DNA of 64,000 nucleotides from an uncultured Alphaproteobacteria bacterium (GTDB taxonomy: Bacteria > Pseudomonadota > Alphaproteobacteria > GCA-2731375), in assembly GCA_951812805.1 (NCBI GenBank), contig CATOSZ010000006.1:62001-126000 (forward strand). The letters are read 5' to 3'. The notes under the pieces were generated by a model. That model had not been told where the DNA came from. It searched no databases and saw nothing but the letters and a program-made list of their open reading frames with translations. Both the position numbers and the translations under genes were made by a program. Below are positions 35,283 to 43,674 of this stretch, in pieces; positions within the stretch are counted from its first letter, which is position 1, and the number at the start of each line of letters is the position of its first letter.

Positions 35283-35660
35283 CTAGCGGTGCTCGACGAG
35301 GCTGATTTCGACACAAACGCCGTCGGTGAATTTCGCCCGGAACTCCCACCAGTGCGACCGTCCATCCTGCGACTCGTCCTGAGCCTGATATTCATAGAAG
35401 TCGATGGTGCCGTGAAACTCGATCCGCTCGGGCGCCGATTCCACCCTCCGCATTGGCCCCCGTTTCTCGCGTTCCTCTTCGGGCCTCGCCTCCACCTTGT
35501 AGGGCCGCCACATGAGGTGGCCGTCCGCGGTGATCGTGTAGAGCGTCAAATATTGGTCTGGCGTGTCTTTGGTTTGGAATATCGTGTCTCCGCCCTTTGG
35601 CAGGGGCAGGGCGGTCTCGGGCAACGGCATTTCGCAGCGCAGATCGTCAAACACTCCCAT
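35283..35660 (-). CDS. Hypothetical protein
   Basis: 125 residues with an AAGGAG ribosome site 9 nt before the ATG. A beta-rich protein with YLTLYTITADGHLMWRPY (about 36-53) and a C-terminal WWEFRAKFTDGVCVE. No domain recognised. It lies inside the unit bounded by tRNA-Lys repeats, so it is probable cargo of an integrated element. Confidence 0.6.
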   Translation of the reverse strand: MGVFDDLRCEMPLPETALPLPKGGDTIFQTKDTPDQYLTLYTITADGHLMWRPYKVEARPEEEREKRGPMRRVESAPERIEFHGTIDFYEYQAQDESQDGRSHWWEFRAKFTDGVCVEISLVEHR

Positions 35661-35702
35661 CACTTGCTCCTTCCATCACGCGCGGGGAGGATCATCGACG
35701 CG

Positions 35703-35894
35703 TCACTTCCCTGATATCGTATTCTCGAGCGCAATGAGTTCGTTGCAAATATCCAGATTGAGCTTCCCTAGCTGTTTGGTGATTGGAGACTCTGGTCCCG
35801 CAGCTTGGACTACGGCGGCCGTCAGTTCCCGTATCGCATCAGCGACATTATTCAGCCCGCGTTCGATCCTCTCGGCATCGTGATCCTGAGACAT
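35703..35894 (-). CDS. Small helical hypothetical protein
   Basis: 63 residues with a GGAG ribosome site. Almost wholly amphipathic helix, with RIERGLNNVADAIREL and ICNELIALEN. It precedes the 125-residue gene in the same direction by 42 bp and shares its position within the repeat-bounded unit. Function unknown. Confidence 0.5.
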   Translation of the reverse strand: MSQDHDAERIERGLNNVADAIRELTAAVVQAAGPESPITKQLGKLNLDICNELIALENTISGK

Positions 35895-36026
35895 GACTGC
35901 TCTCCGTGTATATTGGCGTGAATGCTACAATAGCATTCTGACAATTCCGCTAACCCACTGATTTCACTGCCGTGAACAAACCATGAATTTGTCAGAACGA
36001 CGGCGGAAATCTGCGGAGTTGCGCGC

Positions 36027-36186
36027 ACTCTTTATCAGCGGGTCCGGGGTTCGAGTCCCTGTGCGCCCACCAAATTCCTCCAGATTCGAATAGGTCCCGG
36101 CCGGACGTGGCCGGGCCCTTTGTGATTTCGGTTGAAATAGCGTTGGTCTCGGCGGCGGCGAAATGGGTATTCTGGCCCCCGAATTC
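36027..36186. repeat. Direct repeat B: truncated tRNA-Lys copy
   Basis: 160 bp matching 35081-35240 with about six substitutions. It includes only the 3' 46 nt of the tRNA, so it cannot make a tRNA. Such a partial tRNA 3' copy is what site-specific integration at a tRNA gene leaves at its far boundary. The 946-bp unit between the repeats holds two small hypothetical genes and no integrase. Confidence 0.88.
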
Positions 36187-36216
36187 TCCAAATAGTTAAC
36201 GGTTTGGGCCGTAACA

Positions 36217-36260
36217 TCTTAATCGGCGGACCCAAGGTTCGGGTCCTTGTGCGCCCACCG
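36217..36260. repeat. Degenerate third copy of the tRNA-Lys 3' end
   Basis: A sequence starting TCTTAATCGGCGGACC and running through GGTTCGGGTCC to GTGCGCCCACC follows the tRNA 3' half with several substitutions. The sequence after it (GGCGAAATGG..., then GGAATTCCTG near 36355) also loosely follows the flank of copies A and B. It is an older duplicate of the same boundary. The interval 35895-36449 otherwise holds only these copies and the promoter region of the gene at 36450. Confidence 0.65.
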
Positions 36261-36449
36261 CAGAAATCAAGTCCTGGCTGGCGACGGCCCTGTCCTTTGG
36301 CTTTTGGGGGCATGAGCAACAAGATTGACATCGGCGAAATGGTATGCTGCACCCGGAATTCCTGAGGAGAGCAGGCATTTCTAGAACTCAAGCGAGGGAA
36401 GCCATTCTAAATGCAGAATCCTATTTTGACTCCATTGGAGTAAATCGTG

Positions 36450-36863
36450 ATGCAGCAACTAGAATTCTGGGAACTAGCAGGTAGTAAAGTTATGGAATTA
36501 GATCGTCCAGTCGATGATGCAGACATTTCAACGATCCAAAATGTAGCTAAGAAAATCGCTGTCTATCTAGCAAATAGAGAATATGGTGAGATCTCATCAT
36601 ATGTTAGCATTGACTCTTTATCTCAGGAAGATATCGAGTATTTTGCAGAAGACTATCCTGATCAGATAATTTCTCCGCCCGCTGTGGCATATGATGACCT
36701 CCTTGTTATCCTGGTTGACGGTGACGGACCTAAGGAGTGGAATGTAAGGATGCCGCTGTGGACGGTCCATGAACATCCCTCTGATCTCTCTATTGAGTTC
36801 AGTGTAATTAAAACAGAAAACGGCGATGTCGAGGTTACTCTAGAAAATATTCTAGTATTCTAG
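36450..36863 (+). CDS. Low-G+C hypothetical protein (immunity-like)
   Basis: 137 residues from ATG with TTGGAG upstream. Base composition is far more A+T-rich than the chromosome, a clear sign of transfer. The protein is acidic, with an N-terminal helical part and a beta-rich end (LWTVHEHPSDLSIEFSV). It loosely resembles small DUF-type immunity proteins of polymorphic toxin systems, but no toxin gene is adjacent and I do not assign a function. Confidence 0.55.
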   Translation: MQQLEFWELAGSKVMELDRPVDDADISTIQNVAKKIAVYLANREYGEISSYVSIDSLSQEDIEYFAEDYPDQIISPPAVAYDDLLVILVDGDGPKEWNVRMPLWTVHEHPSDLSIEFSVIKTENGDVEVTLENILVF

Positions 36864-37054
36864 AGTTCTTGGATTTGCGGTGACGAATTGAGGGAGTTCG
36901 GGGCGTCCATTAGTGACAATATACCGATTCAAGAAGCTCGTGCGAGCGTGCCTCTTCCCAAAATCCCATTGCCGACCACCCCTGCCGAATACCGCCAATC
37001 GCTCGCCGTTCTCATGACGGGCGCCCCCGAACCCGGCGAGCACGTCAATCCCAA

Positions 37055-37787
37055 TCAAACCCCGCCCGACCTCAAATACCTCCCGAACCAATCCCGCGAC
37101 ACCGACGCAATCGCCTCCAACTGCGTCGTATACGGCGCGTAATGCCCTCCCGCAAACATCGCCAATCGCTTCGGCTCGTGCGCCGTCGAATAGGCTTCGA
37201 GCTGCAAGTCCGTCAGGCACTTCGTGTCGTCGGTCGTCAAGGCCATCAGCAACGGCGTGGGCGAAACGGCGGGGATGTAATGGCCCGGCTCATAGGCGTC
37301 GCGGAAGGCGCGGCTGAGTAGGGTGCAGGCATTGACATAGGTTGTGCCGGCGCCCGCCACCCGGCTCCATTCGTAGCTTTCGTCGCCTTCTTTCGAGATC
37401 GGAACCATGCGGGGGGCGTCGCCGCGCTGGCGGGCGGCGCGTTCCGTGTTCACGTCGCGGCGGAAGGCGGCGTGGCCTTCGGTCCCGAGCGCCCGGACCG
37501 TGTTTTGGTGGCCGCTGACCGTCGGCACCACGGCGACGACGCACTTGACCCGCCGGTCGGTGGCCGCCGCGACCAGGCTGTGGCCGCCGGCGAAGCTGGT
37601 ACCCCAGAGGCCGATGCGGTTCTCGTCCACCTCGGCGCGGCCGCCCGCATAGGTGATGGCGTCGCGCATGTCGGAAATCTGCCGCTAGGGGTCGATCTCG
37701 CCGCGCGGGGCCCCGCCGCTCTCCCCGGTGTTGCGATGGTCGTAGGGGAGGCAGGCGAAGCCCGCCATCACCCGCCGCGCCCGACCC
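37055..37787 (-). pseudogene. Alpha/beta hydrolase (S15/dienelactone-like) fragment with nonsense codon
   Basis: The reading frame runs from the IS1182 copy at 37792 to a stop at 37055. Features are YDHRNTGESGG, the nucleophile elbow GTSFAGGHS (Ser within G-x-S) and a late His in GGHYAP. An in-frame TAG at 37685-37687 follows GEIDP where relatives have DPW, so a Trp TGG probably became TAG. The N terminus, before about YDHRN, is cut off at the insertion element. Two lesions make this a dead gene. Confidence 0.8.
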
Positions 37788-37791
37788 CTAG

Positions 37792-39335
37792 CAGCCTGTC
37801 GGACTCGGGCATGCAAGGATTGGTAAGATTGGCTTGGCGGGCGTCGATGTCATGGATTTACCCCCATGAAGTTGCGAACGCGGGTTGGCCCGCCCGTTCA
37901 GGCGTGGCTGAGGACGAACATCCGCTTGATGTTCCAGGAGAGCGTGGCCAAGGTCCATTCCCCCTTCGCCTTGTCGAGGCCGCGCAGGCTGAACTGACGC
38001 AAGCCCATCACCGATTTGATGATGCCGAACACCGGCTCCGGCGTCTGCTTGCGAAGCGCGTAGAGCGCCCGGCCCTCGGGTGTGGCCAGGCGATGGCACA
38101 TCGCCTCGAGCGGCGTCGGATCCTCGGGCGCTGGCGGCGCCTCGGCGAAGCGGTCCCGCCAGGAAAGATGGTGGTGCTCCCGGCCGAGCGCGATCAGCGG
38201 CGCGATCTCCGCTTCCCCGCAGGCCTCGACGTTGGCCTGGCTGAAGTAGCCGCTGTCCGCCAACAGGGTCTCGACCTCGCCAAGCCCGTCCGGCAGGCCG
38301 GCGAGTGCTTCGAGCGTCGGTTCGATCTGCTGCTTGTCGTTCGCCGCCTGCACCACGTCGGCGCTGACCACCAGCAGGCTGCCGGCGGCCACCGCAGCCT
38401 GGGCGTTGTAGCACTGCTCGAAGCCGCCGCCGGCCACCGGCATGATGCGCGAGTCCGGGTCCGTCAGGTTGACCTGGTCCTTCGCCCGTGGCCCCGGCTC
38501 CGGCGGCTTCGGTGGCCGCCCGCCCGGCTTGCGGCCGGTCCGCGTTTCCTTCGCCTCGCGGGCTGCCAGCTTCTCTTCGTACTCCGCCTGCTCCCGCGCA
38601 TGACGCTCGGCCGCCCGCGCCTCGATCTCCGCCTTCGCCGCGGCGATCGCCGCCAGCCGGTCCTCGCGCCGTGCCAGCTCCTCCGGCACGCTCATGCCGT
38701 CGGGAACCTCGGACCGGTCCGCCGCTTCCGCCAACGCCATCAACTCCGCCACCTCGGCCCGCAGCCGGGCTTCGATCTCGCCCGCACGCTGCCACGACAG
38801 GGCGCTGTGCCGGCTCGCGTCGGCATGGATCTTCGTCCCGTCCAGCGCCACCGTGCCCAGTTGCAGCATGCCGGCCTGCCGCGCCAGCAGCAGAACCTGC
38901 ACGAACAGCCCCTCGATCAGCGGCAGGAAGCGACGGCGGAACGTGGCGATCGTGTCGTGGTCGGGGTGGTCGTTTGCCGCGATGAAGCGGAAGGCCACCG
39001 AATCATAGCTCGCCCGCTCCAGCTTCCGGCTGGAATGCACCCCCGTCGCGTAGCCGTAGATCAGCAGGCCCAGCAGGACGCTCGGGTGATGCGCCGCCGA
39101 GCCCGAACCACGATAGGCCTTCACGAACGCAGAGAGATCCAGCTGCTCCAGCACATCGACCACGAAGCGCGCCAGATGACGATCAGGCAGCCATTCGTCC
39201 ACCGAAGGCGGCAGAAGATAGCTGGTCTCCCGGTCAACCTGTCGAAAGTTGCTCATCACAAAATCACCGCGCAGGAGAGAATCAGACCGTGACAGTGAAT
39301 CTCATCTCGAAACTCGGCTCAAGTCCGACAGGCTG
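37792..39335 (-). mobile_element. IS1182-family insertion sequence, copy 1 (1544 bp)
   Basis: Ends are inverted repeats reading CAGCCTGTCGGACT inward from both sides. It is flanked by CTAG at 37788-37791 and 39336-39339. It carries one transposase gene and is of identical length to copies 2 and 3. It lies in the same orientation as copy 2. Confidence 0.95.
37898..39256 (-). CDS. IS1182-family transposase, copy 1
   Basis: 452 residues with the DUF772-type N-terminal domain (RHLARFVVDVLEQLD, PSVLLGLLIYGYATG) and a DDE core: Asp in VALDGTKIHAD (about 135), Asp in LLADSGYFS (about 324) and the Glu region around PEPVFGIIKS. A charged helical insertion (about 160-245) separates the first two. The same protein is encoded by all three copies. 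Confidence 0.95.
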   Translation of the reverse strand: MSNFRQVDRETSYLLPPSVDEWLPDRHLARFVVDVLEQLDLSAFVKAYRGSGSAAHHPSVLLGLLIYGYATGVHSSRKLERASYDSVAFRFIAANDHPDHDTIATFRRRFLPLIEGLFVQVLLLARQAGMLQLGTVALDGTKIHADASRHSALSWQRAGEIEARLRAEVAELMALAEAADRSEVPDGMSVPEELARREDRLAAIAAAKAEIEARAAERHAREQAEYEEKLAAREAKETRTGRKPGGRPPKPPEPGPRAKDQVNLTDPDSRIMPVAGGGFEQCYNAQAAVAAGSLLVVSADVVQAANDKQQIEPTLEALAGLPDGLGEVETLLADSGYFSQANVEACGEAEIAPLIALGREHHHLSWRDRFAEAPPAPEDPTPLEAMCHRLATPEGRALYALRKQTPEPVFGIIKSVMGLRQFSLRGLDKAKGEWTLATLSWNIKRMFVLSHA

Positions 39336-39608
39336 CTAGCAGATCTAACCCTTGAAGAATGGCTAGATGAGGCGCGAAATGACTACGCCCTCTTGCGACT
39401 CGCGGCAATGCTTGTGGGCCGAAACGAAGCTGATATCTCGACTCAAGTTGATGAGCTCGGTTGCACGGATGCATTGTTAGCACTTCTGGAAGAATTCGAT
39501 AGCTGGCGACGACGCTGCCATGGGATTATTGACTTCTGCGACTGTGCGGAGGCACGCCTTCTGGTCGTCTTAGCGCGGAGGCGCCGACGGGCTTCACCGC
39601 AGGATTGA
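39336..39608 (+). pseudogene. Hypothetical gene fragment truncated by IS1182 copy 1
   Basis: The frame continues directly from the element border for about 89 codons (LTLEEWLDEARNDYALLRL onward) and is helical and acidic before a basic tail. No start codon lies outside the element, so the 5' part is missing. An outward frame of about 29 codons inside the element joins it in phase. Function unknown. Confidence 0.4.
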
Positions 39609-40057
39609 GGTGTAGGCGCAGAGGTGGAGTGAGGCTGGAGCCGAGAGCAACACGCTCGAGGGGGAGAACCGGCATCCAAGCATGGCCGCCGCTTGGCTTC
39701 TCCAGCCAAAGACTTCGTCGATCCTCTGGCCCGCCCCCTGTCTCAACGCATAATCCTCGCACTCCGCCGGCTTGTTCGCAGTGGCCGAGCCGTAGTCAGT
39801 GGTTCACGTGTCGTAAAGCTTATCATCTATTGCCGCTCCTTCGGCGCCAATCCGTCGGTGATCCACCCGGCCGTTCCGATTCTCATTTATTACATGATCA
39901 AAGTATCAGAACTGGCTCGACACTCGAGGATCAAGATCCAAACACCTGAACAGGATGTCCCTCCTTGCATCCGAGCTGCGGAAGCCAAACGAACAACGGA
40001 TCACCTAGCCTAACCGCGAGATTCTCAGAAGCAACCTACTGATCCCGTCCAAATTTG
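39609..40057. other. 449-bp interval, probably decayed sequence
   Basis: A frame at 39693-40013 begins with about 20 residues (PLSQRIILALRRLVR) reminiscent of MarR-family N termini but then loses resemblance. No ribosome site is seen. I see no intact gene. Confidence 0.3.
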
Positions 40058-40957
40058 TTACTGTCCCGCCTCACGATTACGCCTAATCTCCTGGAGTTTA
40101 ACAAGCATCGACAATGTTCTCTCGAATTTCCGATCCAATTGCACCTCGTATCTTGCAAGTTTCTCTAATGCGGCCGGATCAAAGGCAGATCCAATTGCTT
40201 GCTGTTTAATGATTTCATGATTTTCAAAAGTGACCTTGATTTTCCTCAGATCCTGAAGAACTTGGTAATAAATCCACTGGTACATTTTTCCAAGTATATA
40301 AGCGATATAATCCTCCGTCCACTCTTCGCTATCGACATCAGTATAGTCCTCAAAGTCCAAAAATTTATCATCCCACAAATTCTTTGTTTCTTCATCAAGA
40401 GAATTGTAAACAGCGTCATAGCTGGAAGGATCGCTGTTAATCATGTCAAGCGATATTTCAATGGCTGTAATTCGCGCTTCGACGGCGCTCAAAGACTTCT
40501 CCGCCTCTTGCGAAGACAGGCGCGCCGCCTGGCGCACAAGGTCAGAGGGCAACTGCAATTCATCAGATACCGGTGCCAATGCTGTAATCCCCAAGGCGCT
40601 CACCTGCATGCCGATGCCGATGACGGTATGTGTATCCGTCAGACTATCTGACAGCCCGCTTTGATAGGCCGCCGCCTCTGCCAATCGAAGCCGCCGGTAA
40701 CGCCACATTGTGCTGGTCAGCTCTTCGACAAGGTGCAGCTCCGTCAGGCCCGACGGCTGGTAGTCCGCGATCAACGTCTCTCGCAGGGCCTCATACTCTG
40801 CGGCATCCTCCCAGTTCAGGACCATATGGCGGCTCAAGATTCCATGATGCGTCGCATTGACGGTCGCCACTTCCGGCGCTTCCCCGGCCTCGGCATTCGC
40901 CGTGTCCCCGCCTCCGTCCACTGGCTTTTGATTCTTTCGGACGCGTCTTCTGGTCAT
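40058..40957 (-). CDS. Hypothetical protein of a family often found in mobile regions
   Basis: 299 residues with a GAGGG ribosome site. The N-terminal half (ATHHGILSRHMVLNWEDAAEYE, about 36-57, then LVEELTSTMWRYRRLRLAEAAAY) and the C-terminal ALEKLARYEVQLDRKFERTL match a widespread bacterial family of unknown function known mostly as multi-copy orphans. The middle is acidic and its DNA much richer in A+T than the ends, which suggests a mosaic origin. Confidence 0.65.
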   Translation of the reverse strand: MTRRRVRKNQKPVDGGGDTANAEAGEAPEVATVNATHHGILSRHMVLNWEDAAEYEALRETLIADYQPSGLTELHLVEELTSTMWRYRRLRLAEAAAYQSGLSDSLTDTHTVIGIGMQVSALGITALAPVSDELQLPSDLVRQAARLSSQEAEKSLSAVEARITAIEISLDMINSDPSSYDAVYNSLDEETKNLWDDKFLDFEDYTDVDSEEWTEDYIAYILGKMYQWIYYQVLQDLRKIKVTFENHEIIKQQAIGSAFDPAALEKLARYEVQLDRKFERTLSMLVKLQEIRRNREAGQ

Positions 40958-41158
40958 GTGTTTCCCTCAGGTCCTCACGCCGATCCCTGGCCAGCCAATG
41001 TAAAGCTAAATTATGAACGGCAATAGTAAATTGCAACCGCAATGTCTCGTGGCCACATAATATTAGTAATGATGTGCACAACAGTGCAGCCATACCCTTA
41101 AGAAGAAACCAGCGCTCTGCTAGTTTACTAATGCCGCCATGGCACCTCCTCTCTCACT

Positions 41159-41401
41159 ATGGAGACGTGCCTAAAATTAAGATATTGGCCGGTCATCCGC
41201 ACCCCGTTCCGCGACGAGCACGGCGCAGCTGGCATTGAGTATGCTCTCCAGGTGGTTGGGATCTCGATTGCCATCCTATCGATAGTGTTTGACATCGGCG
41301 CAGAGATGACGAGTTTCTTCGAGAGAATGTTAGAAGAATGCGCTGGTAGCGGCATGGCCAGAGACCAAGGGTGCGATTCCGGAAAGGGGGATCGGCGCTG
41401 A
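41159..41401 (+). CDS. Flp/Fap-type pilin-like small protein
   Basis: 80 residues. The stretch GAAGIEYAL followed by a hydrophobic helix VVGISIAILSIVFDIGAEM resembles the prepilin cleavage site (G/x4-EY) and helix of Flp pilins. No ribosome site is obvious and no tad/cpa genes are present, so it may be an orphan or a remnant. Its stop overlaps the start of the VanZ-like gene. Confidence 0.45.
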   Translation: METCLKLRYWPVIRTPFRDEHGAAGIEYALQVVGISIAILSIVFDIGAEMTSFFERMLEECAGSGMARDQGCDSGKGDRR

Positions 41402-41739
41402 TGAACCCGCGCATCATGATGCTGGGAATATTCCTGGTCGGCATATCGATGGCTTCCCTACTCCCCGCCGAATATGCGCCGCCAACCTTCGACATCTGGG
41501 ACAAGCTCCTGCATGCTGGCATCTACTTCATGCTGACGATTGTCGCCGCCTGGGCCAGCGGATATCGTTGGCACCTTGTGATGCCGTTGATTATTTTTGG
41601 CTCGCTCATCGAAGCGGCGCAGGGGCTGATACCTGGCCGATACCCTGATGTCGCCGACGCGATGGCCAATGGCGTCGGCATACTGGCGGGCGTGGTCGCA
41701 TTCCATATTCCGGCTGTGTGGCGCCGGCCCGCGAAATGA
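41401..41739 (+). CDS. VanZ-like family protein
   Basis: 112 residues, with three to four short TM helices and the family pattern DIWDKLLHAGIYFMLT (about 31-46) followed by GSLIEAAQGLIPGRYPDVADAMAN (positions about 67-90, with Glu, Gly-Arg and Asp as conserved residues). VanZ-like proteins are small membrane proteins of poorly known role. Translationally coupled to the pilin-like gene by a stop/start overlap. Confidence 0.8.
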   Translation: MNPRIMMLGIFLVGISMASLLPAEYAPPTFDIWDKLLHAGIYFMLTIVAAWASGYRWHLVMPLIIFGSLIEAAQGLIPGRYPDVADAMANGVGILAGVVAFHIPAVWRRPAK

Positions 41740-41870
41740 GACAGCAAGTCCCATTACATGATATATTTTTAATTTATATATTTTCTCTGCATTAGGAATT
41801 CCAGGGTCCGCTCAGGCTACCATAGTCGTCAAGCCGGCGCGCGCGCACGACGCAAGCAGCTGATACACTT

Positions 41871-41878
41871 TCACATGA
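41871..41878. promoter_or_regulatory. TCA-CA-TGA operator candidate 1
   Basis: TCACATGA, a short dyad (TCA/TGA with 2-nt spacer), 31 bp before the GTG of the repressor gene. The same octamer occurs twice more, at the head of the next operon. Confidence 0.35.
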
Positions 41879-41909
41879 TTCGTCACCATCGCCATGTTGG
41901 ACCTTCCCC

Positions 41910-42638
41910 GTGACTCCCATCGATTGGCGCGAAGCCTTGAGTTTGCGGATCGACGCGGCCGGCCTCAACCCGCGCGCCGTCTCGCTTGCGGCAGGGCTCG
42001 GGCCGACAGCACTCCGGGACATCTTGTCGGGCCGATCACAACAGCCGCGCCGCCGGACCCTCATGCAAATCGGCCAAGTCCTTGGCTGCACCGTCGAAGA
42101 GATCCTCAATCCGCCGGAGGACCTGGATCGGATCATTGCCGAACAAAACTTCGGCCACCTGCTGCCCCCGTCGCAAGCGACGGCCGACTCCCGCGGTAAG
42201 AGGCCAAGCGGAGACGCCGGCGGAGAGGTCCACCGCTCCGATCCATACCTCGTGCCCATACTCGATCCGAACACCATCGCTGACGCCACCCCCCCCGAAC
42301 AATGGTCATCTGATGAACTCGCGCTGCCGTGGACAATGCTCGACAGCTTACAGGCGCAGCGGCCGGCCATCGTCAAGGTCGCGGATGATGCCATGTCACC
42401 TACGCTCAATCGCGGTGATTGGATCTTGATCGACCGCGCCATCTCCCAGCCGCGCCGGGACGGTGTTTATGTTCTGCAGGCACCAGCTCGACTGATGATC
42501 CGTCGCTTGCTCCTTGACCCGCGGGCCGATACCGTCACCATTCTGGCCGACAATCCCAACTATCATCTAACTAACCAGACCTCCATCACAGATATTCATG
42601 TTTTTGGCCTGGCCCTCTGGCGAGGGCACGCCCTCTAA
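41910..42638 (+). CDS. HTH repressor with degenerate S24 peptidase domain
   Basis: 242 residues. An N-terminal helix-turn-helix region (about 7-66, SLAAGLGPTALRDILSG) is joined by a linker to a C-terminal LexA/CI-type domain (about 135-242). At the nucleophile site the usual G-D-S-M reads D-D-A-M (Ala161), and the general-base Lys position reads Arg (MIRRLL, about 198-199). So the fold is kept but the self-cleavage dyad is missing. Phage-type regulator heading a prophage remnant; candidate operators flank it. Confidence 0.85.
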   Translation: MTPIDWREALSLRIDAAGLNPRAVSLAAGLGPTALRDILSGRSQQPRRRTLMQIGQVLGCTVEEILNPPEDLDRIIAEQNFGHLLPPSQATADSRGKRPSGDAGGEVHRSDPYLVPILDPNTIADATPPEQWSSDELALPWTMLDSLQAQRPAIVKVADDAMSPTLNRGDWILIDRAISQPRRDGVYVLQAPARLMIRRLLLDPRADTVTILADNPNYHLTNQTSITDIHVFGLALWRGHAL

Positions 42639-42789
42639 CAATCCCTTTTTTATCAGTATATTAGGCAGAATACAAAGTTTGGCTGGCAGGTTGCGGCGCT
42701 GCCACCTCGCACATAATCACACGATCAACGTTGACAATTGGCATTTTGTCCACTATATCATACTTTCTGATCGTGTACGGGGGTTTTTA

Positions 42790-42821
42790 TCACATGATTT
42801 CGATAGAGCCCTGTCACATGA
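42790..42821. promoter_or_regulatory. TCA-CA-TGA operator candidates 2 and 3
   Basis: TCACATGA occurs at 42790-42797 and again at 42814-42821, 24 bp apart centre to centre, at the very start of the phage-type operon and overlapping both possible start codons (42794 and 42818). The upstream 70 bp is A+T-rich and promoter-like. Together with the copy before the repressor gene this looks like an autoregulated switch. Confidence 0.4.
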
Positions 42822-43174
42822 TGATGACAACCAAGGTAGCGATCGCCCATGCCGAGGAAATCGTGGTTATGATCCGACTCCGTTCACATGCCGATTATCT
42901 TGAGCACCACCGCGAGCTGGTCGCTTTGGAGGAGCTGACAGACGCAAGCGCGCACCTTGTCGAATCGGCCCACCACCACGCCAACCTCAGGCCGGAGCTC
43001 ACTGTCATATTAGAGTGCTTTGGTGAAGCTGTGATTCGGGCGCTCGATGCCCACCTGGTCGAGCCGCTCGCCGTTCGACGCGATGCGCTCCGCCTCTATG
43101 AAGAGATGTGCGCTGGCATCGATCAAGAGCTCAATCCTCAACTTCCAGAAGTCAAACTGCGGAGGAGACGATGA
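42794..43174 (+). CDS. Phage-associated hypothetical protein
   Basis: 126 residues from an ATG with GGGGG upstream; an alternative start is the ATG run at 42818. Helical, with HRELVALEELTDASAHLVESAHHHANL in the middle (about 51-77, several His). No domain recognised. Its stop overlaps the Gp157 gene start (ATGA), so it belongs to that operon. Confidence 0.5.
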   Translation: MISIEPCHMMMTTKVAIAHAEEIVVMIRLRSHADYLEHHRELVALEELTDASAHLVESAHHHANLRPELTVILECFGEAVIRALDAHLVEPLAVRRDALRLYEEMCAGIDQELNPQLPEVKLRRRR

Positions 43175-43674
43175 CCGCACCGATCCTATACGAACTCGCC
43201 CACCACGAATTCTTGCGCCAGCAACTTTCCGCCGAGTTTCCTGATGCCGACGACGAGACACTCGCTGACACTTTGGAAGGGCTCACGGAGCTCACCGAAA
43301 TGATCGGCCACGTGACCCGTTCCTACCTCGACGATCGTGCCATGGGGCAAGCCCTTCGGGCCCGGATTGAAGAAATGCAAACACGGCTCAGACGCTTCGA
43401 TCATGCCGCCGACGCCAAACGTCGGATCCTGACGACGGTCATGACCCGCGCTGAAATCCCACAGCTAAGGGAAGCTGATTTCACACTATCACTCCGATCG
43501 ATGCCCCCGGGACTCGTCCTGCACGACGAGGCGCAGGTACCGCGTCAATTCTTCACGCCGCAACCGCCGAAACTCGATCGCCGCGCCGTGCTGGATGCGC
43601 TCAAAACCGGCCGCAGCATTCCCGGTGCGACACTCTCCAGCGGCGGCACGAGCCTCACTGTCAGGACCAAATGA
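43171..43674 (+). CDS. Siphovirus Gp157-family protein
   Basis: 167 residues with a GGAGGAG ribosome site. The Gp157 pattern is visible: LYEL near the N terminus, DETLADTLEGLTELTEMIGH (about 29-48), a helical RARIEEMQTRLRRF region, and a beta C-terminal part with FTLSLRSMPPG and VPRQFF. In phages the family sits with recombination genes, as here. It overlaps the Rad52-like gene start. Confidence 0.82.
   Translation: MTAPILYELAHHEFLRQQLSAEFPDADDETLADTLEGLTELTEMIGHVTRSYLDDRAMGQALRARIEEMQTRLRRFDHAADAKRRILTTVMTRAEIPQLREADFTLSLRSMPPGLVLHDEAQVPRQFFTPQPPKLDRRAVLDALKTGRSIPGATLSSGGTSLTVRTK

Noticed and set aside
36027-36072. Second tRNA-Lys gene
   Set aside because: Only the 3' 46 nt are present; acceptor 5' strand, D arm and half of the anticodon arm are missing.
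37472-39292. Long open frame antisense to the IS1182 transposase (and its equivalents at 49185-50915 and 59440-60921)
   Set aside because: It is the mirror of the transposase frame in G+C-rich DNA; the product is Arg/His/Gln-rich with no family resemblance.
39693-40013. MarR-family regulator
   Set aside because: Only about 20 N-terminal residues look MarR-like; no winged-helix region follows and there is no ribosome site.
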